A program made the position numbers and the translations under genes. A stretch of 39,451 nucleotides of DNA, from assembly GCF_014698115.1 (NCBI RefSeq), contig NZ_JACJSJ010000080.1, positions 1-39,451 of the forward strand. The letters run 5' to 3'. The notes under the pieces were generated by a model. The model had not been told where the DNA came from, ran no database searches, and saw nothing but the letters and a program-made list of their open reading frames with translations. Shown piece by piece: positions 16,771-25,038 of the stretch (position 1 is its first letter; every line of letters begins with the position of its first letter). Source of the DNA: Nostoc sp. FACHB-973. Lineage in GTDB: Bacteria > Cyanobacteriota > Cyanobacteriia > Cyanobacteriales > Nostocaceae.

Positions 16771-16959
16771 TTATTTAATCCCAAGCTCACCCAAATATTT
16801 GGTAACAACTTGCGGCCTGCCGACCAATCGTAACAGCACATCACAAGCTGTACCGTCGCTTTGGGACACCATATATTTCAATAGTTCAGCCAAACTCAGT
16901 TCTACTCCTTGTGGATTGAGATATCGAATCGGACTATGCTGAAGCTTTGAGACAAAATT
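16771..16959 (-). pseudogene. Class A beta-lactamase fragment
   Basis: The minus strand reads VSKLQHSPIRYLNPQGVELS, LAELLKYMVSQSDGTACDVL and LRLVGRPQVVTKYLGELGIK, then two stops. This matches the class A (PER/CGA-like) region around the SDN loop, here SDG, with the typical helix ACDVLLRL. The N-terminal S-x-x-K serine and the C-terminal KTG are absent, so it cannot be active. It lies between a membrane-protein gene and marR. Confidence 0.8.
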
Positions 16960-17045
16960 GCTTTTTTTAATGCCCTATGATGCGATCGCTTGGACAACTA
17001 ATGCTTACACTGGTGTAATGCTTCTGCACTTAGCCAGAGAGGATG

Positions 17046-17552
17046 TCAAACTGATTTCGCATCCTGTTCGAGTAACATAAGTAGCTTACGTAGCAAAGGT
17101 ATGGATAGTTGCAATTCATCAGCTGTGAATTGAGATAACACCTGTTTCTCTTTCTCAAACAAAATAGGCATCACAGTATCCGCAAGCTGTATTCCTTTAG
17201 GAGTCAGTTGCACCATTACGCTGCGCCGATCCTCTGCATCACGGACACGCGTTACTATGCCATCTTGTTCTAGGCGGTCAATCCGGTTTGTCATTGCGCC
17301 TGAAGACAGCATGAGCAAACTATAGAGTTCAGTCGGTTTCAATCGAAAAGGTTGTCCCTGTCGTCGCAGTGTGGCTAACACATCAAATGACCACACGTTC
17401 AAGCCATACTCAACCAGTATACTTTCTCGGTGCTTTTCCAGAAGACGGGCAATTCGTAGTATCCGCCCAATTATCCCTAGTGCTGAGGTATCCAACTGCG
17501 GCAATTCCTGTTGCCATTCCTCAAGAATGATGTCAATTCGATCTTTGTTCAT
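17046..17552 (-). CDS. MarR family transcriptional regulator
   Basis: 168 residues with the winged-helix MarR fold: the recognition region KPTELYSLLMLSSGAMTNRIDRLEQDGIVTRVRDAEDRRSVMVQLTPKG is the classical motif set. It is transcribed divergently from two YdcZ-like transporter genes. The spacer carries a perfect and an imperfect inverted repeat, the normal arrangement for a MarR repressor controlling itself and a neighbouring exporter. The ligand is unknown. Confidence 0.95.
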   Translation of the reverse strand: MNKDRIDIILEEWQQELPQLDTSALGIIGRILRIARLLEKHRESILVEYGLNVWSFDVLATLRRQGQPFRLKPTELYSLLMLSSGAMTNRIDRLEQDGIVTRVRDAEDRRSVMVQLTPKGIQLADTVMPILFEKEKQVLSQFTADELQLSIPLLRKLLMLLEQDAKSV

Positions 17553-17563
17553 ATTGCCATTTT

Positions 17564-17579
17564 ATCTTGACATCGAGAT
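17564..17579. promoter_or_regulatory. Secondary MarR operator
   Basis: ATCTTGACATCGAGAT is an imperfect version of the palindrome at 17605. It lies 12 bases upstream of the marR ATG, with centres about 42 bases (four helical turns) apart. Confidence 0.65.
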
Positions 17580-17604
17580 TCTTGACTTTTATCTTTATTT
17601 TAAG

Positions 17605-17622
17605 TATCTTGATATCAAGATA
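17605..17622. promoter_or_regulatory. Primary MarR operator
   Basis: TATCTTGATATCAAGATA is a perfect 18-base palindrome in the divergent spacer, the form and length expected for a MarR dimer. It lies 42 bases before the first YdcZ start. Confidence 0.85.
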
Positions 17623-17663
17623 TTTTCTTGATCGCCCTCTATTCCCCTCACAAAACAATAGCC

Positions 17664-18155
17664 ATGACACCCATACGTATAGGTCTCCAGGGGTCTGTCC
17701 CTAATGGTCAAAGCTACTTATATATTCTGCTGGCATTGCTGAATGGTGCTGTATTGCCGATTCAAAGCAATCTCAATGCTCAATTAGCGCGATCGCTCAA
17801 TTCTGTACCCCTAGCCGCAGATATTTCTTACCTTGTCGGCTCAATTGCGTTGATTAGTTTGTTATGCACAGGTTGGTTTGGTCATCCAGATTGGTCTGCT
17901 TTAGCCAAAGCTCCCCGATGGAGTCTGATGGGTGGTTTATTCGGAGTTTGGTATATTACCTCCAGTACTTACTTCACCTCTATTTTGGGGACTACTTTGA
18001 CTCAGGGGTTAATTATCTGTGGACAAGCGATCGCTGGCTTAGTGACTGACCATTTTGGCTGGTTGGGAGTTAACCGCCGTCGTCTGACAGCTAATCGTCG
18101 CCTTGTTATGGGACTGTTAATTGTGGCAATTTTTTTGCTTTCGCTACCAACCTAA
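17664..18155 (+). CDS. DMT-superfamily transporter, YdcZ/DUF606 half (first)
   Basis: About 163 residues with five hydrophobic helices. YPdcZ-like features are LLALLNGAVLPIQSNLNAQLARSL, GGLFGVWYITSSTYFTSILGTTLTQGLIICGQAIAGLVTDHFGWLG. I take the ATG at 17664 rather than 17628, where the longer form adds an untypical MIALYSPHKTIA. It is followed after 19 bases by a second protein of the same family, so the two halves probably form a heterodimer as in EmrE-like paired small transporters. Likely controlled by the divergent MarR. Confidence 0.9.
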   Translation: MTPIRIGLQGSVPNGQSYLYILLALLNGAVLPIQSNLNAQLARSLNSVPLAADISYLVGSIALISLLCTGWFGHPDWSALAKAPRWSLMGGLFGVWYITSSTYFTSILGTTLTQGLIICGQAIAGLVTDHFGWLGVNRRRLTANRRLVMGLLIVAIFLLSLPT

Positions 18156-18174
18156 TACTTTTCAGTATCATCTT

Positions 18175-18648
18175 ATGGAAATCTTCTTAGCATTGCTTGG
18201 TGCTGGCTCGGCTGGTGGCTTCTCAACAATTGGCGCAGCTGTCAATGCTCGATTAAAGACAATACTCCACTCCCCAATAGCAGCAGCAGCGATTAATTTC
18301 GTAGTTGGGTTTAGTATCCTCACATTGCTGCTAGCACTTGGTATTTTCCAACCCTACAAGCTTGACTTACTTTCTATTACTCCTTGGTGGGCATTTTTAG
18401 GTGGTTTATTAGGTGCAATATTCGTAACCTTAAGTACATTAATAGTTCCTAAATTGGGTTTAACAACAACTACTTTAGTTGTCGTCTTTAGCCAGATGTT
18501 TATGTCACTGGTAATTGATCAGTTGGGATGGTTCGGTGCTATTAAATATCCGATTACCACACCCAAGATATTAGGAATCGTCACATTAGTAGTAGCGATT
18601 GCAATTAATCAATTGGACAAAAACTATTCTGAACAAAACTTCAAGTAG
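18175..18648 (+). CDS. DMT-superfamily transporter, YdcZ/DUF606 half (second)
   Basis: About 157 residues, five hydrophobic helices, starting MEIFLALLGAGSAGGFSTIGAAVNARLKTILHSPIAAAAINFVVGF and containing GGLLGAIFVTLSTLIVPKLGLTTTTLVVVFSQMFMSLVIDQLGWFG. The ATG at 18175 gives the family-like start; an upstream frame to 18121 overlaps the previous gene and is less likely. Same unit as the preceding half-transporter. Confidence 0.9.
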   Translation: MEIFLALLGAGSAGGFSTIGAAVNARLKTILHSPIAAAAINFVVGFSILTLLLALGIFQPYKLDLLSITPWWAFLGGLLGAIFVTLSTLIVPKLGLTTTTLVVVFSQMFMSLVIDQLGWFGAIKYPITTPKILGIVTLVVAIAINQLDKNYSEQNFK

Positions 18649-18774
18649 TGCCTTAAATCAGGTTGAAAAACTGGTATTTTTTTTTAAATCAGTTACTCAC
18701 AATGAAATTCCACAACCACACAGAAACATAGTTTCTCCCTCTATTCCCTTACATCTAAAATTGCAATAAAAACT

Positions 18775-19320
18775 ATGGAATGGCTTAATGAACCTCCTAA
18801 TTGGTCGCATTCAGATCAGCAAATTATTGTTACAACCGCACCAAAAACCGATTTTTGGCGTATGACTCATTATGGTTTTATTCGTGATAGCGGACATTTC
18901 TATTTTGACCGAGTGAGTACAGATTTTATTCTCGATGTCAAGATAAAAGGAAACTATAAAGACTTATACGACCAAGCAGGAATTATGATTCGTGCTGATG
19001 AGCAACATTGGATCAAAACTGGGATTGAGTATGTAGATGGAGTACAAAATCTGAGTGCTGTTGTCACTCACAACTATTCAGATTGGTCATTCACACCTCT
19101 GCTAAATCCTCCTAATATTTTTCAGCTACGGGTTGAGCGATGCCAAGAGGCAATTCATATTGCTTATTTAGATGAATTTTCCCGCTATGTTCCATTTAGA
19201 ATGACTTATTTTCCAGTCGAGCAAGACATTCAAGTTGGAATGATGTGTGCATCACCACAAGGAAATGGGTATGAGGTAATTTTTGAAGATTATAAATTAA
19301 CTAAAAAAATTGATCGGTAA
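18775..19320 (+). CDS. DUF1349 domain protein
   Basis: 181 residues. DUF1349 beta-sandwich features: DFWRMTHYGFIRDSGHFYF, GNYKDLYDQAGIMIRADEQHWIKTGIEYVDG, LSAVVTHNYSDWS and a concanavalin-like end with QVGMMCASPQGNGYEVIFEDY. The domain occurs alone or in sugar-related proteins; this one has no signal peptide. The TAA stop overlaps the next ATG by one base (TAATG), so the following kinase gene was once translated with it. Confidence 0.9.
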   Translation: MEWLNEPPNWSHSDQQIIVTTAPKTDFWRMTHYGFIRDSGHFYFDRVSTDFILDVKIKGNYKDLYDQAGIMIRADEQHWIKTGIEYVDGVQNLSAVVTHNYSDWSFTPLLNPPNIFQLRVERCQEAIHIAYLDEFSRYVPFRMTYFPVEQDIQVGMMCASPQGNGYEVIFEDYKLTKKIDR

Positions 19321-19777
19321 TGATGAATATTAAAGATTTAGCTGATTCTATCCTCCAAAAGCAATCAGAATTGCCAGTAGATAGAGGTTTTTTAGTTGCT
19401 GTCAGTGGGATTTAGGACTTACGCAAAAACCCTCTAAAACTCTTATTTCTTCTCTGCGAGACGCTGCGCGAATGTGCCCTTTGCGTCTTTTGCGGTTCGT
19501 TTTTTCATGATTTTGCGTAAGTCCTGGGATTGATGGTTCTGGCAAAGGTTATATTACTGAAAAATTAATAACTGCTCTCAATGAGCAAAATATTAATGCT
19601 ATCTCCATTAACTTAGATGCTTGGCATAAGCTCCCGACTGAGCGATTTAATTCTGAGCATCCACCCCTGCATTTTTACCATCATGCTTTTAACTTTGATG
19701 CTCTATTCCAGCAATTGATCATGGCGTTAAAAAGTCAGCGTAGTACAACTAAGACCGCGTCCCCCCGTCAGTCCTGA
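19320..19777 (+). pseudogene. Uridine-kinase-like P-loop gene, broken by a MITE
   Basis: The first part reads MMNIKDLADSILQKQSELPV and FLVAVSGI, then a stop inside the insert. After the insert it continues in frame-compatible form as GIDGSGKGYITEKLITALNEQNINAISINLDAWHKLP and FNSEHPPLHFYHHAFNFDALFQQLIMALK. The split P-loop (AVSGI/DGSGKG) rejoins exactly if the 112-base insert and one copy of GGGATT are removed. The gene then ends early at 19777, so the C-terminal half is also lost. The family is uridine/cytidine kinase-like (P-loop phosphotransferases). Confidence 0.88.
19414..19525. mobile_element. 112-base MITE in the kinase gene
   Basis: Perfect 15-base terminal inverted repeats AGGACTTACGCAAAA / TTTTGCGTAAGTCCT and no coding capacity. 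It is flanked by GGGATT at 19407-19412 and 19526-19531, a six-base target duplication with one extra T on the left. The transposase that mobilises it is not in this window. Confidence 0.93.
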
Positions 19778-19918
19778 TAATAAGTGTTTTAACGGATATA
19801 AGTTGTGAGTAGGGTAACATAGTGGGCAAAAGTATTAGCAGAGGCAGATAAGCGATCGCGATTATTCTATAATTGTTAGCTTGCCTAATAATTAGTAGAA
19901 CATATTAAAACTTTCCTC
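19778..19918. other. Spacer before the MFS gene
   Basis: AT-rich with a GCGATCGCG-type octamer near 19853. No gene or clear promoter seen. Confidence 0.4.
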
Positions 19919-21214
19919 ATGAAAATTTGGAATGAACAACTAGGCGATCGCGTAAGTAAGATCATTTACCGCTATTTACCCGCCTTTCGTTGGCGTAATT
20001 TTCGCCTGTTTTTTGGGGGACAGTTACTATCCATGTCTGGGACATTTATGACTCAGCAGCTAACTATTCCTTGGCTGGTATACGATTTGACTCAATCAGC
20101 TTGGTTGTTAGGAGTTGCAGGGTTTGTGCAATTTTTACCTACGTTATTACTGATTCCCTTCTCGGGCGTATTGTCCGATCGCTGGAGTCGTCGTGACTTG
20201 TTAATACTGGTGCAGATATTGGGAATTAGCGTTTCCTTGGCTTTAACGATTCTTACCTTTACGAATTGGATTACGTTTCCCATCCTATTGATACTCAGTG
20301 TTCTCAATGGTTTGCTCAAGGGATTAGATATGCCCGTGCGTCATACAATCGTCACCGAAACCGTAGACGATCGCGCTGATTGGAGTAATGCCATCGCCTT
20401 GAATTCAGTGATGTTAAGTTCCTCTCTAGTATTGGGGCCAGCTATGGGCGGGATTTTGATTGCTACGCTAGGGGTGAAATATTGTTTTCTCTACGATACC
20501 CTCAGCTATATCCCTGCCATCTTTACCCTGCTAGCGATTCGGCTTCAAGCCAGATCCATGCAGACCCTTACGAACTTTAGGGATACTTTGGAAAAAATGC
20601 GGGAGGGCTTTGAATATGTCTCCAAATTCCAGCCGATTAGAGCAATTTTATTAATGCTAGCCTTACATGGTTTAGTTGGGATGTCTCATGTCGCGCTCAT
20701 GCCCATCTTTGCGGCTAAGATTTTAAATGGAGATGCGACTACAATGGCTCATCTCAGTACTTCAGCGCCGATTGGATCGTTGTTTGCCTGTTTGTATCTG
20801 AGTTTTAGGCGGGGGATTGCGGGCTTAGAGCGTTTGATCGTAGCCTCTCAAATCTCTATGGCGGTGAGTCTGATTTTCTTCTCACTATCGCGTCAAGTTT
20901 GGTTGTCGGTAATCATACTGGTGTTTGTAGGCTGCTTTAGCATCCTCAACATTACGAGTAGTAATATGATTATCCAAAACCTAGTTGCCGAGGATAAGCG
21001 TGGACGGGTGATGAGTTTTTATGCCCTTGCAATGGTGGGTACTATGCCCTTTGGGAATCTGTTAGCTGGAACTTTAGCGCAGAATTTTGGTGCGACTAAT
21101 GCCTTGATTGTCTGTGCCAGTATGATTATCTTAGGTGCGCTATGGTTCTCTGCACAATTGCCAGTAGTCAGCCGTTGGATCGCTTACGAAACAAATCGTT
21201 TATCTAGTCGTTAG
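19919..21214 (+). CDS. MFS exporter (MFS_3 / enterobactin-exporter-like)
   Basis: 431 residues, about 12 membrane helices. MFS_3 signs are FRLFFGGQLLSMSGTFMTQQLTIPWLVYDLTQSAWLLGVAGFVQFLPTLLLIPFSGVLSDRWSRRDLLI, with the loop motif G.L.DR..RR, and in the second half NLVAEDKRGRVMSFYALAMVGTMPFGNLLAGTLA. This subfamily exports siderophores or drugs; substrate not known here. The next gene, an ABC exporter, begins 134 bases later, so the two might handle related compounds. Confidence 0.92.
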   Translation: MKIWNEQLGDRVSKIIYRYLPAFRWRNFRLFFGGQLLSMSGTFMTQQLTIPWLVYDLTQSAWLLGVAGFVQFLPTLLLIPFSGVLSDRWSRRDLLILVQILGISVSLALTILTFTNWITFPILLILSVLNGLLKGLDMPVRHTIVTETVDDRADWSNAIALNSVMLSSSLVLGPAMGGILIATLGVKYCFLYDTLSYIPAIFTLLAIRLQARSMQTLTNFRDTLEKMREGFEYVSKFQPIRAILLMLALHGLVGMSHVALMPIFAAKILNGDATTMAHLSTSAPIGSLFACLYLSFRRGIAGLERLIVASQISMAVSLIFFSLSRQVWLSVIILVFVGCFSILNITSSNMIIQNLVAEDKRGRVMSFYALAMVGTMPFGNLLAGTLAQNFGATNALIVCASMIILGALWFSAQLPVVSRWIAYETNRLSSR

Positions 21215-21238
21215 TCATTAGTTTTTCCCCGCGTCAGA

Positions 21239-21271
21239 GCGTCTTCCCCACTCCCCACTCCCCACTCCCTC
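21239..21271. repeat. CCCCACT heptamer STRR
   Basis: About four CCCCACT copies in the spacer between the MFS and the ABC exporter genes. Confidence 0.85.
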
Positions 21272-21348
21272 AGTTAGATAATTGCTCAGAAACTCTCCAA
21301 AACCTGATAACGTCAAACAAAGGAAAATATTCTTCTGGACATTAGAGC

Positions 21349-23073
21349 TTGAAAACCCGTTCTAATTACTGGCTACTGCTACCTTATATCCGACCCCAGT
21401 GGCGAACCATTACTAAGGGATTTATTGGCATTTTTGGATATGTGCTGGCAACATTAGTGTTAATCAATCTTGCCGGGAAATTGGCAATTCCCTTGGCACA
21501 AGGCAATGTAGTAGCCATCGTCCAAATAACAGGGATTTGTGCCTTAATCTTTCTTGTGAAAAGTTTGTTTGAATCTATACAAGATATGTACATGGCGAAA
21601 GCTGCTTTAAAAGTTGCTTTTCATCTCCGCCAACAAGTTTACACACATCTCCAAAAGCTAAATCTGAGTTATTTTGAAACAGCAAAAGCAGGTGATTTAT
21701 CTTACCGCCTCACCGAAGATGTTGATCGGGTTGGTGAAGCGGTCAATAAAATATTTCACGACTTTATTCCCTGTGTTTTGCAGTTGGTAACAATTTTGAT
21801 TTACATGATTTATCTGAATTGGCAACTGACACTAGCAACGGTGATAGTTGCACCACTAATGGCTATTTTAATCGGCTGGTTTAGCGAACAGTTACGCAAG
21901 CATTCTCTAAAAAGTCAAAATCGGGTGTCGGGTTTATCTGCTATCCTTTCGGAAATTTTTAACGGTATCCGTTTGGTACAAGCTTTTGCGGCGGAAAACT
22001 ACGAAATTGCCCGGTTTGGCTATGAAGCAGAACGCAGTCTAAAAGCAAAATATTCAGCCGAAGGATTAAAAGCAATTCAGATTCCCATCGTGGGATTTTT
22101 GGCAGCCTCAAGTGCTTTATCTTTACTCATAGTGGGGGCGTGGCAAATTTCCCAAGATAATTTGAGAGTAGCCAATTTTTTTAGTTATCTAGCTGCGGCG
22201 GCGCTGTTAGTTGACCCCATTGGTCGCACTACTAATAACTACAACAAATTTCAGGAGGGTGAAGCATCTGTTAACCGGGTTTTTGAATTGATGGCAATTC
22301 AACCGACGGTGATAGAAAAACCAAATGCGATCGCCCTACCTCCAGTTGTAGGCCAAGTAGAATATAATCATGTTTCTTTTGGCTATCAACCCGGTGAATC
22401 CGTATTAAAGGATATCAGTTTGTTGGTATCACCGGGTGAAGCGATCGCTGTTGTGGGTAGTTATGGTGCTGGTAAAACCACATTTGTGAATCTCTTACCC
22501 CGCTTCTACGATCCCGAAGTTGGTCAAATCTTAATTGACGGTATTGATATTCGGGATGTCAAGTTACATAGTCTGCGGCGACAAATTGGCATTGTTCCCC
22601 AACAAAGCATCATGTTTTCTGGAACAATTGCCCAAAATATCGCTTTTGGACAAGACTTTTTTGATATGCAAGCCGTGACAGCAGCTGCGAAAATTGCTAA
22701 CGCCCATGAATTTATTAGCGAATTGCCAGAAGGTTATCGTACTTGGGTGGGCGAACGTGGGGTAAACTTATCTAGTGGACAAAGACAAAGAATTGCGATC
22801 GCTCGTGCTGTTCACCTCAACCCACAAATTTTGATTCTTGATGAAGCGACATCTGCATTAGATTCTGAGTCAGAAGCCTTGGTGCAGGAAGCCTTAGAAA
22901 GACTGATGCAAAACCGCACAGTGTTTATTATTGCCCATCGTTTATCAACACTTAGAAAGTGCGATCGTATTTTAGTTCTCGAACAAGGACAAATTGTCGA
23001 ATTAGGAACCCATGAAGAATTATTAGCCCTAGAGGGTAGCTATGCCCGATTTTATACTCAGCAAATTAGCTAA
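21349..23073 (+). CDS. ABC exporter, fused membrane and ATPase domains
   Basis: 574 residues. Six-helix membrane domain to about residue 310, then a nucleotide-binding domain with Walker A GSYGAGKTT, Q-loop IVPQQSIMFSGTIAQNI, signature LSSGQRQRIAIARA, Walker B ILILDEATSALDSESE and H-loop AHRLST. This is the MsbA/LmrA homodimeric type, as used for lipid or glycolipid export (HepA-like proteins in heterocyst formers belong to it). The start is a TTG at 21349, since no Met occurs in the first part that would keep the conserved NYWLLLPYIRPQW. It overlaps the end of the convergent pfkA gene by eight bases. Confidence 0.93.
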   Translation: MKTRSNYWLLLPYIRPQWRTITKGFIGIFGYVLATLVLINLAGKLAIPLAQGNVVAIVQITGICALIFLVKSLFESIQDMYMAKAALKVAFHLRQQVYTHLQKLNLSYFETAKAGDLSYRLTEDVDRVGEAVNKIFHDFIPCVLQLVTILIYMIYLNWQLTLATVIVAPLMAILIGWFSEQLRKHSLKSQNRVSGLSAILSEIFNGIRLVQAFAAENYEIARFGYEAERSLKAKYSAEGLKAIQIPIVGFLAASSALSLLIVGAWQISQDNLRVANFFSYLAAAALLVDPIGRTTNNYNKFQEGEASVNRVFELMAIQPTVIEKPNAIALPPVVGQVEYNHVSFGYQPGESVLKDISLLVSPGEAIAVVGSYGAGKTTFVNLLPRFYDPEVGQILIDGIDIRDVKLHSLRRQIGIVPQQSIMFSGTIAQNIAFGQDFFDMQAVTAAAKIANAHEFISELPEGYRTWVGERGVNLSSGQRQRIAIARAVHLNPQILILDEATSALDSESEALVQEALERLMQNRTVFIIAHRLSTLRKCDRILVLEQGQIVELGTHEELLALEGSYARFYTQQIS

Positions 23074-24139
23074 CGCCAATTTTCTCCCCCACATAAATAT
23101 TTAACGCACGTGCTGTTTGTACTAAGAAATTATTGGGATCTACAAGATATGGACTGGAAGCCAAGACTGTTTCTAAAGGAACTGCTACGACTTGTCCATT
23201 TTGCCAAGCTACCATTTGTGCAGATTGCCCATCAGCTAATAAATCTACGGCGGCTTTACCAAAAGCTGTTGCGATTAAACGGTCTAAAGCTGAGGGAATT
23301 CCACCTCGTTGGATGTGTCCTAAGACAGAAACCCGAATGTCAATTTCATTGTTACTGCAACAACGAAGTTCATCAGCAATATATTGACCTATACCACAGG
23401 ATGGCTTTTGGCTGGATGGCTGGCTAGATGAATTGCCTGCTATTTGAACGCCTTCTGCCACAACGACAATTGCAAATCTGCGTTCCCAGCGATCGCGTAA
23501 TTCTGCTAAATGTTCGCACACACCTTTGATTTTGTAGGGAATTTCGGGAATCAAAATCACATCTGCACCGCCTGCAATACCAGATTGTAGTGCTAAATGA
23601 CCTGCTGTGCGTCCCATGACTTCCACAATCATCACGCGATCGTGACTGGCTGCTGTAAATGTCAAACGATTTAAGGCATCAACAATTGTATTGACCGCAG
23701 TATCAAACCCAACTACTTTTTCTGTCTTGGCGACATCACAATCAATTGTTTTCGGAATGGCAACAAACTGCCAGTTTCCTTGCTTTTGCAGTTGGTTGAG
23801 AATTGCTAAACTGCCATCTCCACCAATACCGATCAAGGCATCTAATTCTAAAGTATGGTAACCAGCAACAATCTCTTCAATATGAGCTAGAGTATCTCCC
23901 TTGTTGATGCTACCCAGAATCGTGCCTCCCATGTTCAACAAAGGGTCAATACCACGTAGGTCTAAACCATGTATGCTCAGAGGAATTGCCTTTCTCTCTA
24001 AAAGCCCTCTGGTCGCATAAGGAATACCCAGTACTTGCCAGTTATAGCTAAGGGTGGCATGACTAACAACTGCCCGAATTACAGCATTGAGTCCAGGACA
24101 ATCACCACCACTAGTGAGAATACCAAGTCGTTTTTGCAT
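23066..24139 (-). CDS. pfkA: 6-phosphofructokinase with atypical active-site residues
   Basis: About 357 residues. Phosphorylates fructose 6-phosphate in glycolysis. Family motifs: LTSGGDCPGLNAVIRAVV at the N-terminus, GIGGDGS (ATP-type Gly at the position of E. coli G104), PKTIDCD, VMIVEVMGRTAGHLAL and LGHIQRGG. In E. coli the third motif is PGTIDND: here Lys replaces the first Gly and Cys the Asn. Lys there is usual in PPi-type enzymes, but Gly in the GGDG motif argues for ATP, so this is a mixed-signature subgroup; donor uncertain. I take the ATG at 24139 with GAGG ten bases before. A small insert (SSSQPSSQKPS) occurs mid-protein. Confidence 0.9.
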   Translation of the reverse strand: MQKRLGILTSGGDCPGLNAVIRAVVSHATLSYNWQVLGIPYATRGLLERKAIPLSIHGLDLRGIDPLLNMGGTILGSINKGDTLAHIEEIVAGYHTLELDALIGIGGDGSLAILNQLQKQGNWQFVAIPKTIDCDVAKTEKVVGFDTAVNTIVDALNRLTFTAASHDRVMIVEVMGRTAGHLALQSGIAGGADVILIPEIPYKIKGVCEHLAELRDRWERRFAIVVVAEGVQIAGNSSSQPSSQKPSCGIGQYIADELRCCSNNEIDIRVSVLGHIQRGGIPSALDRLIATAFGKAAVDLLADGQSAQMVAWQNGQVVAVPLETVLASSPYLVDPNNFLVQTARALNIYVGEKIGVS

Positions 24140-24525
24140 GGTCATCACACCTCAACAATAAAGGCAGTCCCAATCAAACAAGTTTCACTACCAAGCATAA
24201 AAGTGGTTTTTTGCCCACTCCCCACTTACAAGTTAGAGGGCAAGAAATAGGAGGCAGAAGATGGCAATTTTTCTGCCTCGCTGTTGAACCCTGTTTTAGC
24301 TACATCTTGAGGTTAAGTTAAAAATCTGAGGAAGTTGTGAGGATCTAACTTAGGTATTACGTATATAAAAATCATATCTCTATAATTTCGCAACATTTCA
24401 ATCTCCGCGTCAAAGCCTCTTCATCTGTATTTTGGAGAATTGGTATTACCGTCTTCACAAGTTTCTCAAATTGTTCTCCTATCATCGACGCAGAACATCC
24501 TCAAGTTCTAAAAAAGGCTCAAACG
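24140..24525. promoter_or_regulatory. Divergent spacer, probable hox promoter region
   Basis: It lies between pfkA and hoxE with both transcribed outward. TATAAT at 24381-24386 could be a -10 box for the hox cluster, but no good -35 element was seen; other heptamer-like bits (CCCCACTT) occur near 24217. I could not find a clear NtcA (GTAN8TAC) or LexA site by eye. Confidence 0.45.
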
Positions 24526-25038
24526 ATGAATTCAGCAACTGCTGTTAAAACTAAGAACACAGCAAAAGATAAGCGCTTTAAAATGCTGGATGCAACTATC
24601 AAACGCTACCAGTATCAACAGGATGCACTGATTGAAATATTGCATAAAGCGCAGGAACTTTTTGGTTATTTAGAAAACGATGTATTAATTTACGTTGCTC
24701 ATAATCTCAAACTGCCACCTAGTCGAGTTTATGGTGTTGCCACGTTCTACCATTTATTTTCACTTGCACCTAGTGGCATCCATACCTGTGTGATATGTAC
24801 GGGTACAGCTTGTTACGTCAAAGGCGCTCCAACTATCCTGGCAAATGTGGAAAAATCTATCCACATACATCCTGGTGAAACTACGGCAGATAATCAAATT
24901 TCACTATTAACAGCAAGGTGTTTGGGTGCCTGTGGAATTGCGCCAGCTGTAGTATTTGATGGCACTGTTTTAGGCCATCAAACTGCTGAATCAGTTGGCG
25001 AACGCATTAAAGGATGGTTGCAAGATGGATCTACCTGA
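24526..25038 (+). CDS. hoxE: Bidirectional hydrogenase diaphorase subunit HoxE
   Basis: 170 residues, NuoE-like. An N-terminal helical part (KMLDATIKRYQYQQDALIEILHKAQELFGYL, LPPSRVYGVATFYHLFSL) leads to a thioredoxin-like [2Fe-2S] domain with CTGTAC and CLGAC, the four cluster cysteines. HoxE belongs to the HoxEFU diaphorase that passes electrons between NAD(P)H or ferredoxin and the HoxYH hydrogenase in the cytoplasm. Its last bases overlap the start of the next gene by 14 bases, so translation is coupled. The C-terminal domain has been copied into the next gene. Confidence 0.97.
   Translation: MNSATAVKTKNTAKDKRFKMLDATIKRYQYQQDALIEILHKAQELFGYLENDVLIYVAHNLKLPPSRVYGVATFYHLFSLAPSGIHTCVICTGTACYVKGAPTILANVEKSIHIHPGETTADNQISLLTARCLGACGIAPAVVFDGTVLGHQTAESVGERIKGWLQDGST

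Noticed and set aside
16971..17080. Short plus-strand frame MPYDAIAWTTNAYTGVMLLH...
   Set aside because: 36 codons, overlaps the end of marR antisense, no ribosome binding site, no family recognised.
24995..25024. Longer HoxE' beginning MANALKDGCK
   Set aside because: The first codon there is a non-ATG start in the middle of hoxE; the ATG at 25025 equals the hoxF start and has AAAGGATGG before it.
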